Positions 32,482 to 47,400 of a DNA stretch of 64,000 bases are shown one piece after another (the first letter of the stretch is position 1; every line of letters begins with the position of its first letter). Origin of the DNA: Mariniblastus fucicola. Lineage in GTDB: Bacteria; Planctomycetota; Planctomycetia; Pirellulales; Pirellulaceae. The notes beneath the pieces were generated by a model. That model had not been told where the DNA came from. It saw nothing but the letters and a program-made list of their open reading frames with translations, and ran no database searches. Made by a program: the position numbers and the translations under genes. Location of the stretch: positions 6,138,001-6,202,000 of the forward strand of contig NZ_CP042912.1 of the NCBI RefSeq assembly GCF_008087665.1. The letters run 5' to 3'.

Positions 32482-35400
32482 CTATCGCCTGAGCCAATTG
32501 GCCATCCGCTTCAGGAACGAGCCACGCAGGAAATTTGGTGCTGGAGGACAATCCGCTGCCGCTTCAGGCGGACATACTTCCTCTTCGCAAACCACCGTTT
32601 CTTCTTCTACGACCGCTTCGTCGCCATCCGCATGGCAATTTTCCTCGACGAATTCTTGCATGAGAATTTCTGGCAACGGTGGTAATGCTGGCGATGCATC
32701 CACACATGGCTCGACGATCACCGGGCAACCGCCTTCGCCGGCCGCAAAGTCAACCGAGTATCCGCCCTGAACCGGACGGCCACTGACCAGCCAAAGCGGG
32801 TTGGCGTTGGTTCCAATCGGAATGCCGGCGTAGATCGGGCTGGATGTTGCGACATATCCTTCGACCAGTTCTCCAACGTTTGAAACGTAGATCGGAGCCA
32901 GTTTCCCGAAGCTTGGCGGGAAACCGGACGTCCCCGGGAAGCGCTCGGCGAACGTGCTGGCGGTGAAAGATTGGCCCCAGTTCAATGCGATGTTGGAAAA
33001 CTCGTCATCGCCGATAGTCCACGACGCATCGCCGCTATCGATTCCATCATCAAAGTCATCCGGCTGCACTTCGGTCAACCGATAGATGCCCGCGTTTAGC
33101 CCCGTGAATGAATAATGTCCATCCACATCCGTCAACTGAGAGATGTTGACCGTGTTTCCATACACGTCGGTGCCAGTAAGAATAATCTCTACGCCTGCGA
33201 TTCCGTCTTCTGTCGATTCGCGAACGCCATTGTTGTTGAAGTCGTAGAAAACGTTGCCAGAAATTTCGCCCAACGGCAAAGTCGCTGGATTGAACTGCGT
33301 CGCGTCAGAGGTCGACCCTGTGTCGCCTGGATCGTCTGGATTGGAAGTCCCCGGGTCGCTACCACTGTCGCTGAGATCGCTGCCCGTGATCGCGTTGCCG
33401 TTGGAATCAAGCAACGGATTGCCGTTTGCGTCGACTGCTGCGGCCGAGCCCGAAACCTGATTGCCGACCGTGCCTGCGATCGCCAGCGGGTCTACTTCGA
33501 CAGTGAACTGGAGCGTGAAGGAATCGCCGGGAGCAAGCAAATTGGCACTGGTGACTTCCAACAGTTCGAAATCGGTCCGGCCGTCGAAGGTTGAGCTGAT
33601 CGTGATACTGCTGGCCGGATCCGACGCCGGTACAACCAGCCCGAGGTTCGACGATTCGACGAACGCAGCACCGAACTGGGCCTGCAGGTTTTCCAGCAAG
33701 CTTAAACTGCCAAGAGACACAGTACCGGTGTTCTCGACGACGACCTGATAGGTGACGACGTAGTTTCCGCTGAACAAAAGTTCAGCTTCGCCAACAATCG
33801 ATTTGGCGATCCCCAGATCTGCAATCAGGATGTTGGTCGCATCGTTTCCAAATACTCCATCGCCATTGTCGCTGCCGTTTTCTCCCGCGGGATCGCTGCC
33901 GTCGTCGGACAGGTCCGACGCAATCGCTGGTTGACCGTTGCTGTCGAGCATTGGCGTTCCATCCGGATTGATGCCCTGCCCTTGGCCTTGCGCCTGATTG
34001 CTGATCGCCTGTGAGACTCCGCCGGCGTCCGGGTCAATCGTGACGGTGAAGCTGACTTCAAACGAATCGCCAGGAGCGAGAACTCCATTGGCCAGCAGGT
34101 TCGCCGATGTATCGCTTGTCCAGTTCGAGTTGAGCGACGGTACCGCTCCGTTTCCGGAAAAGTTCTGTAATGTGGGAAGGCTCACAGCAACCAAAGCGTC
34201 ACCAAACTTGGCCGCGACATCATCCATTAGGCCAATGCCGTTGAGCGAAACGTTGCCAAGGTTCTCCATCACCAACGTGAACGTGATGTCCCAGTTCTCG
34301 CCGTTGGCCACCGCATCCGAAGCCGCTTTGGCGATGCCCAGGTCCGCATTGTTGACCGTCAGCTCAACAGATGTTGTTTTCGTGTTGCCGGCGGCATCAA
34401 CAACGGTGTACGTGAACGATTCGACTCCGAAGAAGCCTGGCGTTGGAACGAAAGTAAATCCTCCGTCCGGGTTCATTAAAACGGTGCCGTTGCCGGTCGC
34501 AATCGGGTTGCCAATCGGCTGACCATCGACATGAGTCACCGTTAAGGCATCGCCGTCAGGATCCGAATCGTTGCTCAGCACATTGCCAACATACGGCGTG
34601 TTGATGCTGGTGAAGTCGACGTCTGGTTGCAGTACTGGCGAACCATTGATCGTCGTCGTGACAGCAGACTGAGCACTATCGATGGTCGGCGAGAGCCCGG
34701 TATTGCTGGTCGGATTTGACAGTCCGATTTCAAAGTCTTCAGGGCCTTCTGAAACGCCGTCGCTGCTGATCGGCAGATTGATCACCAAGTCCGCCATCGA
34801 CGCCCCGTCATTTGGAGCAGTGAACTCCAACACGCCCGTTGCCGGATCGAAAGTAACGTTTGGATTGGAGGCTGCGGCAGCTGCGATCGCGGCGAGCGTG
34901 TCTGCAAAATCCGAGTCATCGGTTTCGACATGCGTCAAAGCCAGATTCACCGAAGCCGTTTCGCCTTGCTGGAAAACGCCGCTGAGAGCGACCGTAAATG
35001 TGGCGTCGTTGCCTTCGCTCGTCATTGATGGGCCAGCGATTGACCACGCGACAGGGTCGTCGTCAACGATGGTCGTCGTGACGATGTTTTCCGTCGAAGA
35101 GATCGTCGGGCTGAGTCCTGTGGTGCTGATCGGGTTGGCTAACATTACATTCAATCGCTCGGGGCCTTCTGCCAAAATATCGCCGGTCGTATCGAGCATG
35201 AACTCCAGGTCGCCCATCGGACCGCTGCCGTCGCTGGAAAACGTCAGCGTCGTGCCGTCCCACAGAAGCGATCCGTGGTTTGTAGCGTCCGCGTTGTAAT
35301 CCGACACGGCATCGGCGACCGCATCTGCAAACGTTTGAAAGTCGTTGAAGGCCGTTTCGATATTGGCCGCAGTCAACTGAACAGAAGTCGATTCGCCGGC

Positions 35401-38400
35401 TTGCAAGTTTCCAGTCAGGCCAACGGAGTACGTCGCGGTACCCGATTCAGCGACCGACGCGTCTCCAGTGAGAGACCACAGCGCTCCCGGTTCCGGTGCT
35501 CCACCATCGCCAACGGTATCGTTGATCGTCGTGAAAACGCTGGCCTGGCCCGACGCGATTCCGACAACGACTCCTGTCGCGCTGCTCGGGTTGGCCAGTG
35601 TTAGGTCGAAAGTTTCCGGACCTTCCAGCCAGTCATCGTCGTCCGCGGCAAGATCAATCATCAGTCCCATCAGCGTATCGCCGTCGGAATCGGCCGTGAA
35701 CGTCAGCGTCGTGCCATCCCAACTGACGCTGCCAGGATTTCCGCCCGCGTTGTAGCTCGCCACGGCGTCTGAAACGGTCGCATCGAAGTCCGCATAGTCG
35801 GCGCGGTTGGTGTCAACGTCGCCCAGCAACAGTTCAACGCTGGCTTGCTGTCCGGCTCCCAATCCACCGGTTGTGGTAATGGAGTAGTTGGCCGTTCCGC
35901 CTTCGTCGACGCTGTTGTCACCCACGATCGCAAACGTCACGTCGTCCGTGCCGGCCCCGATCGTGTCGTCGATTGTCGTGACGGCGTCATCGGACTGTGG
36001 TGCGATCGAAACGGCCATTCCGGAAAGGCTACCGGCATTGGTCAGCGCGATGCGGAAGTCTTCTGCTCCTTCGGCAATCACGTCATTGTTCGTCGGAAGT
36101 GCGATCGACAACGGAGCCATCGGTCCAGTCCCATCACCGGTGAACGTGAACGTGGAACCTGCCCATGAAACTGTTCCCGGTCCGGAGTAAGACGCTACCG
36201 CGTTGTTCATCGCAGTAACGAACTGGCCATAGTCAACCGACGCAGAACTGATGTCGGAAACGGCCATTTCCACGTACGCGACTTCGCCGGCTTGCAAGGA
36301 ACCTGAAAGCTGCAGCGTGTACATCCCGTCGACTCCTTCGGGAACCGTCTGGTCGACCCCGAAAGTCCAGATGGCTTCTTCCAGCGCCCCGCCGTCTCCG
36401 ACAGTGTCGTTGATTGTCGTCGTCACGATGTTGGCGTTGGCATCAATACCGGTCGTGGAGCCCGTCGTGCTGGTCGCGTTGGACAACATAACCTGGTAAC
36501 GCTCCGGACCTTCGAGGAACATGTCGTCGGTCGCGTCCAGATCGAATATCAAGTCGGCCATCGCCGATCCGGTGCCCGTCGCCGTCAAAGTTCCGGTTGC
36601 GGAATCAAACACCAGGTCTGCTCGAGTCGCCACGGCGGCCTGGACTGCGGCGATGAAGTTTTCATAGTCGGCCGATGACGTTTCAATGTCCGCGAGAACG
36701 ATCTGCACGCTGGAATTTTCGCCAGCCTGCAATGTGCCTTGCAAAGAAATCGTGTACTGGCTGGTTCCGCCTTCGTCGACAGTGCTGTCGCCAATGATGC
36801 TCCACGCCGCAGCGTCGTTGTCGGTGATCTCGGTTGTTACGGTAACTGCCGAGCCCAACTCCGAATCGACGCCGGTGGTGGAAGAAGGATTGGAAATCTG
36901 CACGACGAAGTCTTCTGGCCCTTCCGCCAAAACGTCGTCGACAGCACTGAGCTCAATCGTCAGAGCTGCCATCGAGTCTTCGTCGGCGCTTGCCGTGAAC
37001 GTCAACGTGGTTCCATCAAAGCCAACCGTTCCGGCTCCAGCATAGTTCGCGACCGCGGTGTTTACCGCCGCGATGAAACTGGCGTAATCCGTCGAAGCAG
37101 TATCGACATCGGTCAGCTGCAATTCGATCGTCGCTGTTTCGCCTGCTTGCATCGTCCCTTCGAGCTCGAGCGAGTATTGAGCGTTCGCACCCTCGGCCAC
37201 GATTGTGTCACCGCTCAGGCTCCAGGTCGCCGCATCGTTGTCCTCAATCAACGTCGTCACCGAAGTCGAACCGCCAAGAGCAGCTTCACTGCCGGTTGTT
37301 GAGCCTGGATTGGAAATCGATACGGCATAGCTTTCATCGCCTTCGACCAACACATCGTCGTTCGTGTCGAGTTCGATGATTACGTCGGCCATCGGAGTTC
37401 CGTCGCTGGTGAACGTTAGCGTAACTCCATCGAAACTCAATTCGCTTCGACCCGCGATCGCATTGTTGACCGCTGTGACAAAGCTGGCGTAGTCCGAGCT
37501 GTTGGTGGCAGCGTCGCTCAAGCCCAACTCAATCGTGGACGTTTCGCCCGACTGTAGATTCCCGCCAAGCGACACCGTGTACTGAGCCGTCGCTCCTTCG
37601 GCGACCATTGCATCACCTACGATGCTCCAGGCGACCACGTCGTCATCGGTGATGGTTGTCGTCACGATCGTCGAAGCGCCCACGTTGACACCACTGCCGG
37701 TCGTCGATCCCGGATTGGAAATCGAAACGGTGAAATCTTCGGGGCCTTCTACCACAACGTCGTTGATGGCTGAGAAATTGACAACCAAGTCGGCCAGTGG
37801 ATTCCCGTCGCTGGTGAAGGTCAGCGTGGTGCCATCAAAAGTCAACTCCGGCCGACCGGCGACTGCACTGTTGACCGCGGCGACGAAATTCACATAGTCC
37901 GTGGAGTCCGTATCGATGTCCGCGAGACTCAAAACGATTGTCGCGACTTCGCCGGTCTGCAGCGTTTCCTGCAACGAAATCGTGTAGCTGGCGATGGCTC
38001 CTTCGGCGACCACGGCATCTCCGACAATGCTCCAGGTGGCAGAATCATTGTCAGTGATCGTGGTCGTGACGACGTCGGATGATACGGCGATATCGCTGCC
38101 AGTGCCGGAGCCAGGGTTCGCAATGGAGACTCGGTAGTCTTCGGCTCCTTCGACCAGCGAATCATCCGTGGCGGCAAGCTCAATGATCAAATCGACCATC
38201 GGATTCCCATTGCCGGTGTAGACCAACGTCGTGCCATCAAACGCAAGGTCACTGCGGCTCGAGACGGCTGCGTTGACCGCCGCCACAAAGTTCGCATAGT
38301 CCGCGGACGTCGTGTCCACATCGGTCAACTGAAGATCAACCATCGCGGTTTCTGCGGCTTGCAAAGTTCCCGCAAGCGCAACCGTGTACCGGGCTGTTCC

Positions 38401-41400
38401 GGATTCATCAACCGTCGAATCCCCGACGATGCTCCACGTCGCCGTATCGTTGTCGGTGATCGTAGTGAAGACTGAAACTGAACCGCCGACCGCGATATCG
38501 CTGCCAGTGGTTGATCCGGGATTCGAAATTGAAACCACAAAGTCTTCGCTGCCTTCGACAGCGGTGTCGTCCGTGGCGGCAACGTCGAACACAAGAGCCG
38601 GCATCGGCAGACCGCTGCTGGTGAAGGTCAAGGTTGTGCCATCGAAAGCCAGATCGCTTCGCCCCGCAACCGCAGCGCTAATCGCTGTCACAAAGTTCGC
38701 GTAATCCGCGGAGCTCGTGTCCACGTTTGCCAAACTCAAATCGATCGTCGCGGTTTCGCCAGCCTGAACTTCTCCTGCGAGAGCAACCTGATACTGGGCC
38801 GTCGCACCTTCGCTTACTACCGAATCGCCACTGATACTCCAGGTCGCAGTGTCATTGTCGGCGATTGTCGTCGTCACAGCAGTCGAACCGCCCAGAGCAA
38901 CGTCGCTGCCTGTGGTAGAAACCGGATTGGAAATCGAAACGCGATAGTCTTCGGAGCCTTCGATGGTGGCATCATCAATCGAATCAAGCTCGACCAACAG
39001 GTCCGCCATTGGCGATCCATCGCTTGTATAAGTCAACATCGTGCCATCGAAACTCAGGTCGCTTCGTGCAGAAACGGCTGTATTGACTGCCGCGATGAAG
39101 TCTGCGTAGTCTGACGAATCCGTATCGACGTCGGCCAAGTTTAGCTCGACCGCCGCAGTCTCACCGGCTTGCATCGTGCCGGTCAGCGTGAACGTGTACC
39201 GCGCCGCAGAGCCTTCGCCGACTGACGCATCGCCGGTAATGTCCCATGTCACAGTATCGTTGTCCACAATTGTCGTTGTGGCCAAATTTTCGGTCCCAGA
39301 AACCGTCGGCGACAGCCCCGTCGTGCTCATCGGGTTCGAAAGCAGAATATTGAAACGTTCGTTTCCTTCGACGATCGGATCGTCAACCGTGTCGAGCGTG
39401 AACGGCAGATCGTTCATCGGCCCCGTCCCATCACTGGTGAACGTGAGCGAGGTTCCGTCCCAGGCGAGCATTCCGCTGTTGCTGGGAATCGCGTTGTAGG
39501 CAGTAACGGCGTCGGCAATGGCTGTCGAAAGAACAGCGTAGTCTCCGCCGTCGGTTTCTATGTCGGCTAAAGCAAGCTCAACAGACGTCGATTCGCCGGC
39601 CTGCAAGTTGCCGCTGAGGGCGATCACAAAGCTCGCACTATCGCCCTCGTCAACTATTCCGCCTCCCGTAAGCGACCACTCGCCTCCGGGTTCCGCTGGA
39701 CCTCCGTCCCCATCGGTATCATTGATCGTTGTGACGACAATGTTCTCAATCGCATCGATCCCCGCGGTGACGCCAGATGGACTTCCGGGATTCGCCAGGC
39801 GAAGGTCGAAAACTTCCGGGCCTTCGAGAAATGCATCGTCGGTCGCATCGAGTTCGATTTGCAATCCGCTCAACACATCGCCATCGCTGGTCGCTGTAAA
39901 ACTGAGCGTCGTGCCGTCCCAACTGACCGATCCCGGATTGCCGCTTGAGTTATAACTCGCAACTGCCGCCGCAACCGCCGCGTTGAAGCTTGCATAGTCT
40001 GCACTGGTTGTGTCAACGTCGGCGATCTGCAGTTCAACAGTCGCGATTTCGCCGGCTCCGATCCCGCCGGTTGTGTTGACTGTGTAGACGGCAGTGCCTC
40101 CTTCATTGACTGCCGTGTCGCCAACAATGGCAAAGGTTACGTCGTCCGCACCAGCCCCAACCGTATCGTCAATGGTCGTAACGGCATCATCCTGAGTCAC
40201 GTCAATCGAAGTCGCGACTCCGGTCGGGCTGCTTGCGTTGGACAACGCGATGACGAAATCTTCGGGGCCTTCAGCGAACGCATCGTTGACTGTGCCAAGC
40301 GATATCGACAAAGGAGCCATCGCTCCAGTTCCATCGCTGGTAAAAGTAAACGTTACCCCATCCCAGGCAACGGAACCCGGACCAGCGTAAGCCGCCACGG
40401 CATTGTTCATCGCAGCGTCGAAGCTCGCGTAGTCGCTGCCGACGGTGTCGATATCGGCAAGCCCAAGGTCGACCGAAACCATTTCGCCGGCTTGCAGAAC
40501 GCCGCTTAATGAAAGCGAGTAGGCGCCTGAAGTGCCTTCGGGAACGGTTTGATCGACACCCAACGTCCAGACGGCTTCTTCGAGAATTCCGCCATCGGCA
40601 ACCGTATCATTGATCGTCGTCGTGACCAAACTTTCGGACAGGTCGATGCCGAACGCTGCCCCTGTCGTGCTGGTCGGATTCGAAAGCAGAATTTGATAGC
40701 GCTCGGGCCCTTCGATGAATGCGTCATCCATCGCTGCCAGGTCAATCACCAAATCGGCAGTCGGCGAGCCCGTTCCTGTGGCGGTCAACTGCCCCGTCGC
40801 CGCGTCGAAACTCAAGTCCGTCCTCGATCCAATCGCAGTTTGAACAGCGGTCACAAAATTGGCGTAGTCGGCTGAGTCCGTTTCCAAATCAGCGAGATCA
40901 AGTTGCACAATCGCATTGTCACCGGCTTGCAGAATACCGTCCAGCTGAACCGTGTACCGCGACGTGCCACCTTCATCCACCGACGCGTCACCGACGATGC
41001 TCCACTCAACCGCATCGTTGTCGATGATCGTCGTCGTCACCGTATTCGGTCCTGTGATAGTGAGACTTCCACCTGTGGTTGATCCCGCGTTGTTGATCGA
41101 AACCTCGTAGTCTTCAGCTCCTTCAACCAGCACGTCATCAATCGCGTCGAGGCTGATCACCAAGTCCACCATTGGCGAACCATCACCGGTGTAGGTCAAC
41201 GTCGTGCCGTCGAAAGCCAGATCGCTACGGCCTGAAACCGCCGCGTTGACTGCTGCCACGAAGTTCGCGTAGTCGGCGGACGTCGTATCCACATCGGACA
41301 TTGCAAGATCGATCGTTGCCGTCTCACCAGACTGCAGCGTTCCAGCCAATGCCAGCGTGTACTGCGCCGATGCACCTTCGCCGACCGTTGCGTCGCCGAT

Positions 41401-44400
41401 GAGGCTCCACGTCGCCGTATCGTTGTCGGTAATCGTGGTCGTCACCGAAACCGAACCACCGACGGCAATGTCGCTGCCGGTCGTCGAAGTCGGGTTAAAA
41501 ATCGAGACGGTGAAGTCTTCGTCACCTTCAATCAGCACGTCATCGATCGCACCAACTTCAACCACCAAGTCCACCATCGGCGAACCGTCACCCGTATAGG
41601 TCAGCGTCGTGCCGTCGAAAGCCAGATCGCTACGACCTGAAACCGCCGCGTTGACCGCGGCCACGAAGTTCGCGTAGTCCGCGGACGTCGTGTCCACATC
41701 GGACATTGCAAGATCGATCGTTGCCGTCTCACCAAACTGCAGTGTTCCAGCCAGAGCCAACGTGTACTGCGCCACCGAACCTTCGCCAACCGTTGCGTCG
41801 CCGATGAGGCTCCAAGTCGCCGTATCGTTGTCCAGTATCGTGGTCGTCACCGAAACCGAACCACCGACCGCGATGTCGCTGCCGGTCGTCGAGTTCGGGT
41901 TAAAAATCGAGACGGTGAAGTCTTCGTCACCTTCAATCAGCACGTCATCGATCGCACCAACTTCAACCACCAAGTCCAACATCGGCGAACCATCACCGGT
42001 GTAGGTCAGCGTCGTGCCGTCGAAAGCCAAGTCGCTACGACCTGAAACCGCTGCGTTGACTGCTGCCACGAAGTTCGCGTAGTCCGCGGACGTCGTATCC
42101 ACATCCGCCAAACCTAGATCGATCGTTGCCGTCTCATCAGACTGCAGCGTTCCCGCCAATGCCAGCGTGTACTGCGCCGAACCGCCTTCGCCAACCGTTG
42201 CGTCGCCGATGAGGCTCCAAGTCGCCGTATCGTTGTCCAGTATCGTGGTCGTCACCGAAACCGAACCACCGACCGCGATGTCGCTGCCGGTCGTCGAAGT
42301 CGGGTTAAAAATCGAAACGGTGAAATCTTCGTCACCTTCAATCAGCACGTCATCGATCGCACCAACTTCAACCATCAAGTCCACCATCGGCGAACCATCA
42401 CCCCTGTAAGTCAACGTTGTGCCATCGAAAGCCAGATCGCTACGGCTCGCAACAGCTGCGTCGACTGCAGACACGAAGTCCACGTAGTCTGACGATGACG
42501 TGTCAACGTTTGCCAGAGCCAGCTCGATCGTTGCCGTTTCACCAGACTGCAGCGTTCCAGACAAAGCCACCGTATACTCAGCCGCAGCACCTTCACCCAC
42601 CGCTGCATCACCGACGATACTCCATGTCGCCGCATCGTTGTCTAAAACCGTAGTCGTCACCGAAACGCTTCCGCCGACCGCAATGTCGCCGCCAGTTGTC
42701 GAGTTCGGGCTGGAGATCGAAACGGTGAAGTCTTCAGCACCCTCGACCAACACGTCATCGATCGCACCAACTTCAACCATCAAGTCCACCATCGGCGAAC
42801 CATCACCGGTGTAGGTCAGCGTCGTGCCGTCGAAAGCCAAGTCGCTACGACCTGAAACCGCTGCGTTGACTGCTGCCACGAAGTTCGCGTAGTCGGCGGA
42901 CGTCGTATCCACATCCGCCAAACCTAGATCGATCGTTGCCGTCTCACCAAGCTGCAGTGTTCCAGCCAGAGCCAGCGTGTACTGCGCCGAACCGCTTTCG
43001 CCAACCGTTGCGTCGCCGATGAGGCTCCACGTCGCCGTATCGTTGTCGGTAATCGTGGTCGTCACCGCAACCGTTCCGCCGAGCACCACGCTACCGCCCG
43101 TCGTCGAACCAGCGTTCGAGATTGAAACCGTATAGTCTTCGTTGCCTTCGACGAGCAAATCGTCAACAGCCCCCAAATCAATCACCAAATCCGTCATCAC
43201 ATCGCCATCGCTGGCAGCCGTAAAGGAAAGCGTCGTGCCATCAAATGACACCGATCCCGCACCCGAATAGCTGGCTACCGCAGCGTCAACGGCGGCTACG
43301 AAACTTGCGTAGTCACCGCTGGTCGTACCGACATCAGCCGGAGTCAGATCCACATGAGCAACTTCATCGGCTCCGTAAGTTCCGCTCAAGCTCACCGTGT
43401 ACTGAGCCACATTTCCTTCGGCAACAGACGCGTCTCCCGCGATCGACCACTCTCCTTCGTCTGGCCCCAATCCGAAATCGACCGTGTCGTTGATCTCGGT
43501 CGTCACGCCATTCTGCGTCGCGGAAACCGAAGACACTGTTCCAGTCGTCGAACCAGCGTTGCTCAGGCCGATCGAATACTGTTCGGGGCCTTCGATGAAC
43601 GCGTCATTGACAATCGCAAGGTCGATCACCAGCGGCGCCATGGCGGCCCCATTGTTAGGCGCCGTAAACGTGAGGACTCCGGTTGACGCGTTGTAACTCA
43701 GACTTGGGTCCGAAGCAGTTGCAGCAGCAATAGCCGCGTCGATGTGGCTGCGGTCGTTGGCACTGGAAGTTAAATCAGCAAAACCAATTTCAACCGTTGC
43801 CGTTTCATTGGCACCCAACGCTCCGTCGAGAGTAATCGTATACTGAGCCGCGCCGCCTTCGTCCGCCGACATCGCGCCAGTGATCGCCCATTCAACTGGA
43901 TCAGTCAAATCATTGATCGTCGTCGTGACCGAGTTCGCCGACGAATCAATCGCCACAGCGGCTCCGGTAGAAGACGATTCACCACGCAGCACGATTTCAA
44001 AATCTTCGGGGCCTTCCGAGATCGTATCCGTTGCCAAGCCAAGATCAATCACCAGTTCGGTCATCGTCGCCCCATCCGAAGGAGCGGCGTACGTCAGCGT
44101 CGATAAAGCAGAATCGAAAGTCACATCCGGGTTTGCCGCGGCTGCCGCAGCCACTGCTGCAACGATCGAAGCATAGTCACCGCTGTCAGTCGTCAAATCG
44201 TTCAAGTCGATCACAACCGAGGCCGACTCGCCTTCTCCGAATTCGCCGGCAAGAGAAACCGTGTACGACACTGTCGATCCTTCGTCTCCCGACGCTGGCC
44301 CCGTAATCGACCATGTTGCCGCGTCGAGTGCTCCTCCGACCCCCATCGTGTCGTTGATGGTGGTTGTGACTGAGTCATCCGTTGCCGAAACCGACACGTT

Positions 44401-47400
44401 GACTCCGGTTGAACCTGTCGCATTGTCCAGCCCAACGACGAAGTTTTCGCTGCCTTCCACGAGTGCATCATCAACAAGATCAAGCTCGATGTTCAGCGCA
44501 GCCATCGAATCGCCATCAGCAATCGCGGTGAACGTCAACGTCGTGCCATCGAAAGCAAGCGAGCCTGGTCCGGTGTAGGCCAGCACCGCATCGTTGACGG
44601 CATCGACGAAGTTCGCATAGTCGGTGGGGTTCGTATCGCCGTCCGCAACGGTCAATTCAACGGCCGCCGTATCGCCGGCCCCAAACGATTCGGTCAGCGC
44701 GATGGTGTAGCTGACCATGCCGCCTTCGTCGCCGCTGTTATCCACGCCAATCGACCACTCCGCCGAAGTCGCGTCCGGGTTGATCGTCGTCGTCACGGTG
44801 TCTGCCGGATCAGTGGCCACGCATGCGTCGGTGGTGCTGGACGCGTTTGAAAGCTGGATCGAGTAGTCTTCGGCGCCTTCCAGGAAGCCGTCCGCGTTGG
44901 CATCGATCTGAACAATCAAATCCCCCATCGGCCCCGTGCCGTCGCTGGTGAAAGTCAGCGTCGTGCCGTCCCAGGCGACCGAACCTGGCTGGCCGCTGGC
45001 GTTGTAAGCCGTAACCGCACTGGCGACAGCCGAGTCAAATTCTGTGATGTCTGCCGCGATGGTGTCGAGGTGCGTCAGCGACATTTCGACCAAAGCCGTT
45101 TCGCCGGACTGCAGCGTTGCATCAATGCTGATCGTATAGTTGGTCGTTTGCGATTCATCGACCGAAGCTGCGCCCGAGATTGACCAGGTGGCTTTGTCGA
45201 GCGATGTTCCAACCGCGTCGATCGTGTCCTGAATCTCCGTGGTGACCAACTGGTCGGAGGCATCGATCACAATCGCGGCACCCGTGGAACTGCTTTCGTT
45301 GGCGATTGAGATGCTGTAGTCTTCGACGCCCTCCACAACTGAATCGTTGACCGCCAACAAGTCGATCGACAGCTCAGCCATGGCTCCCGTGCCATCACTG
45401 GTAAACGTCAGCGTCGTGCCATCCCAGGCGAGTGATCCGGCGCCCGTGTAAGCACTGACAGCCGTCGCGACCGCGGTACTGAAGGAATCATGGTCGCTTG
45501 CCGATGACGTGTTGTCGGCAATGGAAAACTCAACCGATGCCGTTTCTCCGGCTTGCAAAGTTCCGTCGAGGTTGAGATTGTAGGTCGCTGCAGCGCCTTC
45601 GTTGACCGTTGGCGCGCCGACGAGACTCCAGCTCGCAACGTCGTCATCAGAAATCGTCGCCGAATCAGAACTGTTCGCCGCGTCGATTGAAATTTGCGAA
45701 TCGCCAGAACTAATCGACGTCAGTGTTACGACGACGTCTTCGACTCCTTCGACAACGGCATCATCCAAAACAGACACATCGATCAACGCCGAAACCTGTC
45801 CAGCCGGAATCGTAACGCGGCCCGCAAGCGTCGCAAAGTCCGCTCCGTTGCTGGCCGCACCGGAAACCGAATAGGCAATCACGGTTGGTGAATCCGAAGG
45901 CCCGCTCATCGTAACCGTAAACTGTCCGTTGTCTGACGGTTCACCGGCAACCGCATCGTTGGCCACAATCGATACGATGGCAAGGTCATCATCTGTGATC
46001 GTTCCGGTCGCCACATCGGTCGTGTTGCCAACCAGTCCGGATACAACCGATGCAATCGAAAGCTGCATCGTTTCGGTCGATTCAAGCGTCAGGTCTTCCG
46101 TGGTCGCCACGCGAACCTGAACAGCGGTGGAGTTCGCAGGGATCGTGACTTCGGTGCCACCGACTGCAGGAAGCCAGTTGGTGCCTCCGTCGATGGAGTA
46201 CTCAAAGGCCGTCGCGTTGTAGTCGCTCGAAGCATTCGCCGTCGTGTCGCTGGCTGAAAAATCCAACACAATCGGCTGGCTTGATGGATTCGAAAGCGTC
46301 ACATCAAAGACCAGCGGATCGCCTTCGGAAGCCGTTGCATCATCGATCGTCACGTCCGGCGCCGCATCGTTGTCGATGATCGTGCCCGTTCCAACCACCT
46401 GAATATTCGTCGTCGTACCCGCGGCAACATCGACAGTCAGTGAATAATCTTCATCCGGCTCGTCGATCAAATCGTCGGCGATCGGCACCCGAACTTGAAC
46501 GAAATAGTCTCCCGCTGCGATCGTCGCCGTTGTCGCATCGACCCAGCTGACTCCATCGAAGACCTGTAAATTACCGGCTCCGCTGGAACCAAAATCGACA
46601 CCTGACCCGACTGCGGAACCGTCCGCCAGCGACAGACTGATGTCGACATTTTCATAGCTGAGATTGGACAATTCAATCGTATAGATCGCGAAATCATCGG
46701 TTCCTTCGATTGCCGTGACATCGTTGATGGAGACTTCCGGAATGTCGGCCGCGTCATCGATCAACGTCGTGACTTCGTCTGCAGACGTATCGATTCCAAT
46801 GCCTTCAAACCCGCCGCCGGCGACACTGTCGATCGTAACAACGATGGACTCGGCAGCCTCGTACAGCGAATCGTCCACCGTCGGAAGCGTGAATGTTGCA
46901 CTTGGTGAACCAGCCGGAATCAAAACCGTCGAGACTCCTGTAAAGTCCGTACCATCGGCGGCGGTTCCGCTATAGGTCAGCGTAACGGTGACGTCTTCGG
47001 CCGCATTGATCGACGCGGGTGTCGGGTCGGTCAGCGAAATCGTATAGTCCGTCGTTGTGTCGCCTTCGACGACGGTCCCGGGGCCGGTCAGCGAAACCAG
47101 AATCGTTTCAGGATCGGTGGTGTCGTCCTGAATGGTTCCGATGCCGGAGTCCGATGGGTTGGAGGTCGTCCCGCTCAACGTTGTGGCGGTTACGACAAAG
47201 GTCTCGACAGGTTCGGCCAGAGAGTCGTCGATGATCGGAGTCCGCAACAGGATCGCCGTCTCGCCTGCCGCTATCGTCGCAGCCGTTGCCGGCATCCAAT
47301 TCGTCCCGTCGAAGACTTCCAGTTCTTCGGTGCCGATAATTCCGTAGTCGACCTTTTCACCATCTGCCGTGGAACCCGTGGCACTGATACTGAAGTCGAT

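Noticed and set aside
41340-43060. CRISPR array suggested by regularly spaced near-identical segments
   Set aside because: The 405-base step is far too long and the DNA is an open coding frame of Calx-beta units.
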